From Thermomicrobiaceae bacterium (lineage in GTDB: Bacteria; Chloroflexota; Chloroflexia; Thermomicrobiales; Thermomicrobiaceae), in NCBI GenBank assembly GCA_007124395.1, contig SLFF01000453.1, positions 1 to 5,147 of the forward strand: a stretch of 5,147 bases of DNA, in the 5' to 3' direction. Shown one piece after another: positions 1-4,668 of the stretch. The position numbers were made by a program, and so were the translations under genes. Position 1 is the first letter of the stretch. Each line of letters starts with the position of its first letter. Under the pieces are notes generated by a model, which was not told the DNA's origin, searched no databases, and saw nothing but the letters and a program-made list of their open reading frames with translations.

Positions 1-2117
1 GCCATCTTCTCGGCGATCTTCTTGCCCATCGCCTTGCGCATGATATCGGCTTCACCGAGCGTGTATCCGGCGAACTTCTGAGCGATCAGCAGAACCTGAT
101 CGTGATAGACGATGACGCCGAAGGTCTCGTCCAGCACTTCCTCCAGATCCTCATGCGGGTAGCGGATCGGCTCTTCGCCATGCTTGGCCCGGCAATAAGT
201 CGGGATGTGCTGCATCGGGCCGGGCCGGTACAGGGCCACCATAGCGGCCAGCTCGGCAATCGTCTCGGGACGCAGTTCCCGGATGTAGCGGCGCATCCCG
301 GCGCTCTCCAACTGGAAAACACCGAACGTCTCACCGTTCGAGAGCATGTCGAACGTCGGTTTGTCGTCCTCCGGCAGGTGCTTGGGATCGATCTCAACGC
401 CGTGCCGTTCCCGGATGACCTCGACCGCTTCACCGAGAATCGTGAGGTTCGCCAGACCCAGGAAGTCCATCTTCAGCAGGCCAATATCGGCCACTGTCTC
501 CATCGTGAACTGTGTTGTCGGCAGCGCGCCGTCCTGATCCCGGGCAGCACGTTGCAACGGCAAATGCTCGATCAACGGCGAGTTCGAGATTACGACTCCG
601 GCCGCATGGGTTCCGGCATGTCTGGAGATACCTTCGAGGCGCTTGGCCGTATCAATCAGCTCCCGTGCGTCCTGATCCGATTCGTACTGTTGACGCAGGT
701 CAGAGCTCTCCTGGAGTGCCCGATCCAGCGACATATTGAGCTGGGAAGGAATGGTCCGGGCAATCCGGTCGACATCCCCATAAGCCCACCCCATCGCGCG
801 ACCGACATCGCGAACCACCGCTTTGGCACCCATTGTCCCGAAGGTGATGATCTGGGCTACGTGATCGTGACCGTACTTCTTCGCCACATAGTCGATCACC
901 TCACCACGGCGGTTGTCAGCGAAGTCCATATCGATATCCGGCATCTCGCGCCGTTCCAGGTTGAGGAAGCGCTCGAAGACTAGCCGGTTCGCCAGTGGTT
1001 CAATGTCGGTAATCCCCAGCGAATAGAGAACGATGCTGGCCGCAGCACTCCCACGAACACCAAACGGGATCTTGCGTTCCCGGGCGAAATCCGAGAAGTC
1101 CCGAACGATGAGCATGTAGCTGGAGAACCCGGTCTGCTCGATCACATCGAGCTCATAGGTCAGCCGCTGACGGACCTCTTCGGTAATCTCCGGATAGCGT
1201 TGCTTCAGGCCTTTCCAGCACTCGTTCGTCAGATGATCGTGCGGACTGACGCCGTCCGGAATACCCGGATCCGGCAGATGCAGCCGCCCGAATTCCATCT
1301 CGACGTTGCATCGCTCGGCGATTCGAACGGTGTTCTCAAGCGCCTCGGGCAATTCCTCAAACAATGACCACATCTCGGACGCACTCTTGAAATAGAGCTG
1401 ATCCGAATCCATCTTCATCCGCTTGGGATCGTTGATCGACGTGTTGGTCTGAATGCAGACGAGGAGTTCTTGTGGTCCGGCATCTTCCTGGTGGACGTAG
1501 TGGACGTCGTTCGAGGCGACCAGTGGAAGATCCAGCGACTTCGCCAACTGCACCAGTTTCTTGTTGGTCTCGGTCTGGCCGGGAATCCCGTGTTCCTGAA
1601 TTTCGAGGAAGAATCGGTCAGGTCCGAAAATTTCGCGCAACGCCTCAGCCTGGCGAATTGCCTCCGGGTCGTTGCCTTCCAGAAAATTGTTTGCAACCGG
1701 ACCACCGAGACAGGCTGACGTGGCGATGATGCCCTCGTTCAGTTCACCGAGGAGCTCAAGATCGATACGTGGCCGGTAATAGAAACCTTCGAGGCTCGCT
1801 TTGCTGGAGAGTTTGAGGAGATTCTGATAGCCGGTCTGATTCTCCGCCAGCAGCAGCAAATGATAAGAGCCGCGCTCTCGCTTGTGCATCGATCCCTGAG
1901 CCAGATAGGCCTCGACACCGATGATCGGATGGAGATCGTGCGCTTTGGCAGCACGGTACCAGTCGATGGCACCATACATCACTCCATGGTCAGAAATTCC
2001 AACGTGCTTCATGCCATAGTCGCTGGCGAGCTTCATATACTCGTCGATACGGCCCATCCCATCGAGCAACGAATACTCGGTGTGAAGATGCAAATGGGCG
2101 AATTCACGCGAACTCAT
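1..2117 (-). CDS. dnaE: DNA polymerase III alpha subunit, N-terminal 705 codons (partial, 3' end outside window)
   Basis: This is the catalytic subunit of the chromosomal replicase, acting in the cytoplasm at the replication fork. The frame is open from the ATG at 2117 to the window edge. An N-terminal PHP domain (about residues 5-210) opens with HLHLHTEYSLLDG and keeps likely metal ligands H10, H12, D43, H44, E69, C136, D204 and H206. The polymerase palm follows: RGSAAAS (about 355-361), PDIDMDF (393-399) with D396 and D398 matching E. coli D401 and D403, ITFGTMGAKAVVRDVGR (424-440), HAGTHAAGVVI (500-510) and LLKMDFLGL (547-555) with D551 matching E. coli D555. FQLESAGMR and YRPGPM come later. 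The family is about 1,100-1,200 residues long, so roughly 40 percent is missing. The start fits because the PHP motif normally begins within ten residues of the N-terminus; a G-rich stretch (2126-2130) lies 8 nt upstream. No frameshift or intein is seen. Confidence 0.97.
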   Translation of the reverse strand, partial: MSSREFAHLHLHTEYSLLDGMGRIDEYMKLASDYGMKHVGISDHGVMYGAIDWYRAAKAHDLHPIIGVEAYLAQGSMHKRERGSYHLLLLAENQTGYQNLLKLSSKASLEGFYYRPRIDLELLGELNEGIIATSACLGGPVANNFLEGNDPEAIRQAEALREIFGPDRFFLEIQEHGIPGQTETNKKLVQLAKSLDLPLVASNDVHYVHQEDAGPQELLVCIQTNTSINDPKRMKMDSDQLYFKSASEMWSLFEELPEALENTVRIAERCNVEMEFGRLHLPDPGIPDGVSPHDHLTNECWKGLKQRYPEITEEVRQRLTYELDVIEQTGFSSYMLIVRDFSDFARERKIPFGVRGSAAASIVLYSLGITDIEPLANRLVFERFLNLERREMPDIDMDFADNRRGEVIDYVAKKYGHDHVAQIITFGTMGAKAVVRDVGRAMGWAYGDVDRIARTIPSQLNMSLDRALQESSDLRQQYESDQDARELIDTAKRLEGISRHAGTHAAGVVISNSPLIEHLPLQRAARDQDGALPTTQFTMETVADIGLLKMDFLGLANLTILGEAVEVIRERHGVEIDPKHLPEDDKPTFDMLSNGETFGVFQLESAGMRRYIRELRPETIAELAAMVALYRPGPMQHIPTYCRAKHGEEPIRYPHEDLEEVLDETFGVIVYHDQVLLIAQKFAGYTLGEADIMRKAMGKKIAEKM

Positions 2118-2244
2118 GGCAACTGCCCCCAGATTATCGTCTTGCGTGCGTCGATCGTGCGGTCTTGCGTCCCGAATCATCGGGGAAACTCGCCAGGCGA
2201 TTCATCCCCGTATGGTCGACATTTCGTCTGAGCCCGGTCTCCGA

Positions 2245-2253
2245 ATGATACCA
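2245..2253 (-). promoter_or_regulatory. Candidate extended -10 promoter element for dnaE
   Basis: Read on the minus strand, this is TGGTATCAT: a TATCAT -10 hexamer (2245-2250) preceded by a TGn extension. No good -35 hexamer lies 16-18 bp upstream, which is common for extended -10 promoters. It would start transcription about 120 nt before the dnaE ATG. It is the best match I see in the gap, but such short motifs arise by chance, and dnaE could also be read through from the upstream regulator gene. Confidence 0.35.
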
Positions 2254-2256
2254 GTA

Positions 2257-2292
2257 CGAAACTGATCAGCAGGTCGACTCACTCCAGTTTCG
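2257..2292. repeat. Perfect 8-bp inverted repeat upstream of dnaE (possible operator)
   Basis: The arms CGAAACTG (2257-2264) and CAGTTTCG (2285-2292) are exact reverse complements separated by 20 bp. The left arm overlaps the 8-bp palindrome CTGATCAG (2262-2269), and GTCGAC (2273-2278) lies in the spacer. The repeat begins just upstream of the candidate dnaE -10 and covers its -35 region, where a bound regulator would affect transcription. A role is inferred from position only. Confidence 0.4.
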
Positions 2293-2333
2293 GAGCACTC
2301 CCTGGTCGCCCACCACCTCATCCGAAACCACTG

Positions 2334-2774
2334 CTAGTCGGCCATCAGATGGCCGCCTGGATCCGACGGAAACTCTTCGGAATGCGAGGCCAGCCGAGCC
2401 TGCTGAACCATCACCTTGAGCATCTGCCGAACGTTCATCCGAACCGGTTCAGGGATGTCATCGTTGCTCAAAAGTTGAAAGACATCACTGAGAACGGGTT
2501 CGTCAGCGAACAGGCTCTCTACACGCTGCGGCATGAACCCGGCCGCAGCCAGAAGGCTGTCTCGCTGGCGTGCATCGAGTCCGAGGGCATCCGCCAGCTT
2601 GCTGACAGCTTCCCGGGTCGGTGCCCGATTACCACTTTCAAGTCTACTCACGTAACTGTGATCGAAGTGCGACGCTTCAGCCAGCCGACTCTGGGAGATC
2701 CCGCGATCTTCGCGGAGTTCCTTGAGCATACGGGCAAAGGGTGTCGTCTCCTTCGGTGCTTCCATTGCGCCCAT
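2334..2774 (-). CDS. XRE-family helix-turn-helix transcriptional regulator
   Basis: This is a 146-residue cytoplasmic DNA-binding protein. Residues 13-66 form a Cro/C1-type HTH: FARMLKELREDRGISQSRLAE, then a recognition segment around HSYVSRLESGNRAPT (39-53) and VSKLADALGL (57-66). A short AGF turn (78-80) follows, then a helical tail of about 65 residues with no recognisable ligand-binding, peptidase or membrane domain. The start at 2774 is chosen because GAGAGG (2783-2788) lies 8 nt upstream. Earlier in-frame starts at 2819 (ATG) and 2906 (TTG) have no such site; 2906 also lies upstream of the near-consensus promoter and so outside its transcript. The gene lies upstream of dnaE in the same direction and is divergent from the folate operon. 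The HTH family call is secure; the target genes and signal are unknown, with autoregulation and control of the folate operon the contextual guesses. Confidence 0.9.
   Translation of the reverse strand: MGAMEAPKETTPFARMLKELREDRGISQSRLAEASHFDHSYVSRLESGNRAPTREAVSKLADALGLDARQRDSLLAAAGFMPQRVESLFADEPVLSDVFQLLSNDDIPEPVRMNVRQMLKVMVQQARLASHSEEFPSDPGGHLMAD
2339..2355. repeat. Perfect 8-bp inverted repeat across the regulator stop codon
   Basis: CGGCCATC and GATGGCCG are exact complements around a single central base, spanning the last codons of the regulator and ending just before its TAG. As RNA it could form a short GC-rich hairpin, but no U-tract follows on the minus strand, so it is not a standard intrinsic terminator. 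It may be partly a by-product of codon choice in Gly-His-Leu-Met-Ala. Confidence 0.4.
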
Positions 2775-2794
2775 GTGAACGACCTCTCGATTGT

Positions 2795-2811
2795 GTTCGC
2801 TACCAGCGAAC
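2795..2811. promoter_or_regulatory. Perfect 7-bp inverted repeat in regulator leader (candidate autoregulatory operator)
   Basis: GTTCGCT and AGCGAAC are exact reverse complements separated by 3 bp. The element lies between the predicted transcription start (about 2828) and the ribosome binding site (2783-2788) of the XRE regulator, at roughly +17 to +33. A compact palindrome here fits an operator bound by a dimeric XRE protein; it could instead act as a leader hairpin near the ribosome binding site. Which protein binds, if any, is inference. Confidence 0.5.
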
Positions 2812-2834
2812 GTACGCATTGACTTGCTGACTGC

Positions 2835-2863
2835 ATAATACTCGCTGCGTGACACCCTGTCAA
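2835..2863 (-). promoter_or_regulatory. Near-consensus sigma70 promoter of the XRE regulator
   Basis: On the minus strand this is TTGACA (-35, at 2858-2863), exactly 17 bp, then TATTAT (-10, at 2835-2840). The -35 is a perfect consensus, the -10 differs at one position and the spacer is optimal. Transcription should begin near 2828, giving a leader of about 54 nt before the ATG at 2774. A core promoter this strong on a small regulator gene usually implies repression holds it down. Confidence 0.85.
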
Positions 2864-2866
2864 TCA

Positions 2867-2884
2867 GTTTTCCACGTTTTCCAC
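2867..2884. repeat. Tandem 9-bp direct repeat GTTTTCCAC x2, DnaA-box-like
   Basis: Two identical 9-mers, GTTTTCCAC, abut without a gap at 2867-2875 and 2876-2884, directly upstream of the regulator's -35 hexamer. In the register starting at 2868 they read TTTTCCACG and TTTTCCACA (2877-2885); the second matches the relaxed E. coli DnaA box TTWTNCACA. Two sites 9 bp apart lie on nearly the same DNA face, which would suit cooperative binding. The binding protein is unknown. Confidence 0.5.
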
Positions 2885-2934
2885 ATCGGTGCCAGTGGTC
2901 CACCAACCATTTATGCGCATTGGATGGTATTTGG

Positions 2935-2948
2935 GTTGTCCAGACAAC
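2935..2948. promoter_or_regulatory. Perfect 6-bp inverted repeat upstream of the folate operon (candidate operator)
   Basis: GTTGTC and GACAAC are exact reverse complements around a 2-bp centre. The site is about 60-73 bp upstream of the predicted fchA transcription start and over 100 bp upstream of the regulator's start. That suits an activator or distal operator site. It differs in sequence from the 2795-2811 palindrome, so one protein need not bind both. Confidence 0.4.
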
Positions 2949-2992
2949 GAACGTGACAGCAACTCGACATTATCCGCACAGAAATTCGTCAG

Positions 2993-3001
2993 TGTTATAC
3001 T
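2993..3001 (+). promoter_or_regulatory. Candidate extended -10 promoter for the fchA-folD-fhs operon
   Basis: TGTTATACT contains the -10 hexamer TATACT (2996-3001) with a TGn extension. The -35 region 17 bp upstream (TCCGCA, 2973-2978) is poor, so activation or reliance on the extended -10 is plausible. Transcription would start near 3008, giving a leader of about 66 nt before the fchA ATG. Confidence 0.5.
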
Positions 3002-3023
3002 CCCCGGTTGAGAATTGATCCCG

Positions 3024-3052
3024 CCGGAATCCCGTCCCACTCCGGGTTTCGG
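3024..3052 (+). other. Weak potential stem-loop in the fchA leader
   Basis: CCCG (3031-3034) can pair with CGGG (3043-3046) and CCG (3024-3026) with CGG (3050-3052), with A-T pairing possible between. The loop is 8 nt. It ends just before the ribosome binding site. The leader is too short for a known folate, glycine or SAM riboswitch, and nothing shows the stem is functional. Confidence 0.25.
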
Positions 3053-3073
3053 CATTCAGAAAGAGATCGCACG

Positions 3074-3724
3074 ATGAGTAGTCCTGAAAAACCCTGGACA
3101 ATCGACAAGCTGGTAGAAACCATCGCCAGCACAGACCAACTGGCCGGAGGCGGCGCTGTCGCAGCAATGTCCCTGGCCGGAGCCGCAGCAACTGCCGAGC
3201 TGGTGTTCCAGCTAAGCGCCGGCCGGAAGAATCTGGAAACGCACGATCGCAGCGAACTCGAGAGAGCCGTTCAGTTGTGTCAGGGGTTGCGACAGATGTT
3301 CCTGCAAGCAATCGATGAAGACATCGCGGCTCTTACCGAGCTAATGGACTCCCAGAGCCAGTTGCGAAAAGCCCGGAAGAGCGCCGAAGACGTGCCGGCA
3401 TCGATCGTGGAGCGCTCGAGAGAGGCTGTCGACGCGGCGATCGAGAACCCGCTCCGGGTCGCCAGAGACGGGAAGCGTTTGCTCCGCACCATCGATGAGC
3501 TCCAGCACCTGGCCCGACCGTTTACGGCATCCGACCTGGGAGCCGCGGCGGCAACGTCAGCCGGAGCGATCACCTCACTGCTCCTGATGGCTGAAGTGAA
3601 CCTGGCGATGGTCGACCAGGAAGAAGAGGCAACCCGCATTGCACAGGAGATCGAAGACCTTTATTCTCAGAGTCAGGAACAGGCCAACAACGTCGTTGCC
3701 CAGACCAGAAGCGTAATTCGGTAG
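3074..3724 (+). CDS. fchA: Cyclodeaminase/cyclohydrolase family protein, probable methenyltetrahydrofolate cyclohydrolase
   Basis: This 216-residue, all-helical protein resembles the FTCD_C/FchA family. It likely interconverts 10-formyl- and 5,10-methenyl-tetrahydrofolate in the cytoplasm. Family signs are the glycine-rich motif LAGGGAVAAMSLAGAAATAE (23-42), AIDEDIAAL (79-87), AIENPLRVA (122-130), and TASDLGAAAA (151-160) followed by LMAEVNLAMV (171-180). The length is usual for a stand-alone family member. It is somewhat divergent: the proline often preceding GGGS is alanine and the serine is alanine. The ATG at 3074 is chosen because AAAGAG (3060-3065) lies 8 nt upstream and the family motif then starts at the expected depth. 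It is first in the operon, 27 nt ahead of folD. Formimidoyltetrahydrofolate cyclodeaminase is the alternative function, but no histidine-degradation gene is present and the folD-fhs context favours the cyclohydrolase step. Confidence 0.85.
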   Translation: MSSPEKPWTIDKLVETIASTDQLAGGGAVAAMSLAGAAATAELVFQLSAGRKNLETHDRSELERAVQLCQGLRQMFLQAIDEDIAALTELMDSQSQLRKARKSAEDVPASIVERSREAVDAAIENPLRVARDGKRLLRTIDELQHLARPFTASDLGAAAATSAGAITSLLLMAEVNLAMVDQEEEATRIAQEIEDLYSQSQEQANNVVAQTRSVIR

Positions 3725-3751
3725 CAGTAACCAGACGAGACGGGATGGCTA

Positions 3752-4612
3752 ATGCCCCTGATGCTTGAAGGAAAGCCGGTGGCGCTTGAGATAGAGCAGC
3801 GCCTGCGTGACGAATTAGCCGAGGTAGATCACGCCCCGGGCCCTCCAGCCACCGCTGCTGCAGTGCTTGTAGGCGACGACGAATCGAGTCATGCCTACTT
3901 CCGATCTATCCTTCGCACATTTAAACGCGTGGGGATCGACGTCGTGCCCCGTGAGATCGAGGCGACGATATCCGAAGACAAGCTGGAGCGGATCCTTGGT
4001 GAACTGAACCAGGACCCGGATATCGATGGCGTCATCGTCTTTCAACCGCTCCCCGATCACCTCGATCGGGAGTTGCCGGCCAACATCCTCTCGGCGGACA
4101 AAGACATCGACGGAATTACTTATGCCAACGCTGGTCGGCTCTCGCTTGCCGTACCCCATCTAGTGCCGAGCACTCCGATGGGCGGCATCGAGATTCTCCG
4201 CCACTATCAGATTCCGATCGAGGGTCAGCACGCGGTCGTCATCGGCCGGAGTCCAATTGTCGGGCAGCCGATGGCATTGCTGCTTCTCGCCGAAAACGCA
4301 ACGGTTACGATCTGTCATAGCCGCACCAGAGACCTTGCGTCGATCACCCGCGAAGCCGACATCGTCGTGCTCGCCGCCGGGACGCCTGGCGTGCTGACTG
4401 GTGACATGATCCGGCCAGGCACAACCGTTATCGATTTCGGGGTCAACTTCGTCGACGGCAAGATGACCGGTGATGCAGATCCGTCGGTGATGGACGTGGC
4501 CGGAGCAATCACACCGGTTCCTGGTGGAACTGGCGTCGTAACCCAGCGTGTCCTGGCGGCCAATACCGTCCGGGCGGCCAGAATTCAGCGGCGATTGCCG
4601 CAACGAGCCTGA
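3752..4612 (+). CDS. folD: FolD-family methylenetetrahydrofolate dehydrogenase lacking key cyclohydrolase residues
   Basis: This 286-residue protein is full length for the family (E. coli FolD is 288). It should oxidise 5,10-methylene- to 5,10-methenyl-tetrahydrofolate with NAD(P), reversibly. The N-terminal catalytic domain has AVLVGDDESSHAY (37-49) and DKDIDGITYANAGRL (116-130). The Rossmann domain has VVIGRSPIVGQPMA (162-175), ATVTICHSRT (183-192) and TVIDFGVN (225-232); ITPVPGGTG (253-261) follows. Aligned without gaps to E. coli from VLVG to VGI/VGF, Y50 is kept as Y49 but catalytic K54 is I53. Q98 is F97, while D121 is kept as D120. The usual GRSNIVG is GRSPIVG and PGGVGPMT is PGGTGVVT. 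Family membership is certain; full bifunctionality is doubtful, and the preceding FchA could supply cyclohydrolase activity. The start has only a weak G-rich upstream site (GAGACGGG, 3737-3744); ATG at 3761 is an in-frame alternative. Confidence 0.93.
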   Translation: MPLMLEGKPVALEIEQRLRDELAEVDHAPGPPATAAAVLVGDDESSHAYFRSILRTFKRVGIDVVPREIEATISEDKLERILGELNQDPDIDGVIVFQPLPDHLDRELPANILSADKDIDGITYANAGRLSLAVPHLVPSTPMGGIEILRHYQIPIEGQHAVVIGRSPIVGQPMALLLLAENATVTICHSRTRDLASITREADIVVLAAGTPGVLTGDMIRPGTTVIDFGVNFVDGKMTGDADPSVMDVAGAITPVPGGTGVVTQRVLAANTVRAARIQRRLPQRA

Positions 4613-4668
4613 ATCCGGATGTGTATCGACCGTTACGTTAGTTATCGGTGGAAGAAAGGGCAGCGACG

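Noticed and set aside
102..983. Long plus-strand open frame antisense to dnaE
   Set aside because: It is a shadow of the GC-rich dnaE coding strand, has no recognisable domain, and dnaE is unambiguous with all its motifs in the opposite frame.
2339..2355. Intrinsic terminator after the regulator
   Set aside because: The inverted repeat is perfect, but it has a one-base centre, lies inside the coding sequence and no T-tract follows on the minus strand.
2775..2906. Upstream TTG (2906) and ATG (2819) starts for the XRE regulator
   Set aside because: The TTG lies upstream of the near-consensus promoter, so it would not be in that transcript; the ATG at 2819 lacks a ribosome binding site, whereas GAGAGG is well placed for 2774.
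2868..2978. Replication origin
   Set aside because: The DnaA-box-like 9-mers are imperfect, there is no AT-rich unwinding tract, and no dnaA, dnaN or gidA gene is adjacent.
3008..3073. TTG start extending fchA by 22 residues
   Set aside because: The extension has no family similarity and begins at the predicted transcription start, while the ATG at 3074 has a ribosome binding site 8 nt upstream.
3008..3073. Riboswitch in the fchA leader
   Set aside because: The leader is about 66 nt with one weak stem and shows none of the conserved cores of THF, glycine or SAM riboswitches that I can recognise.
3745..3768. ATG at 3745 just ahead of folD
   Set aside because: It is in another frame and stops after seven codons; it is most likely incidental.
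3923..3925. K58 of FolD as a shifted replacement for the catalytic lysine
   Set aside because: The alignment around it is gap-free on both sides, putting K58 five residues (more than one helical turn) past the K54 position. A structure would settle it, but sequence does not support substitution.
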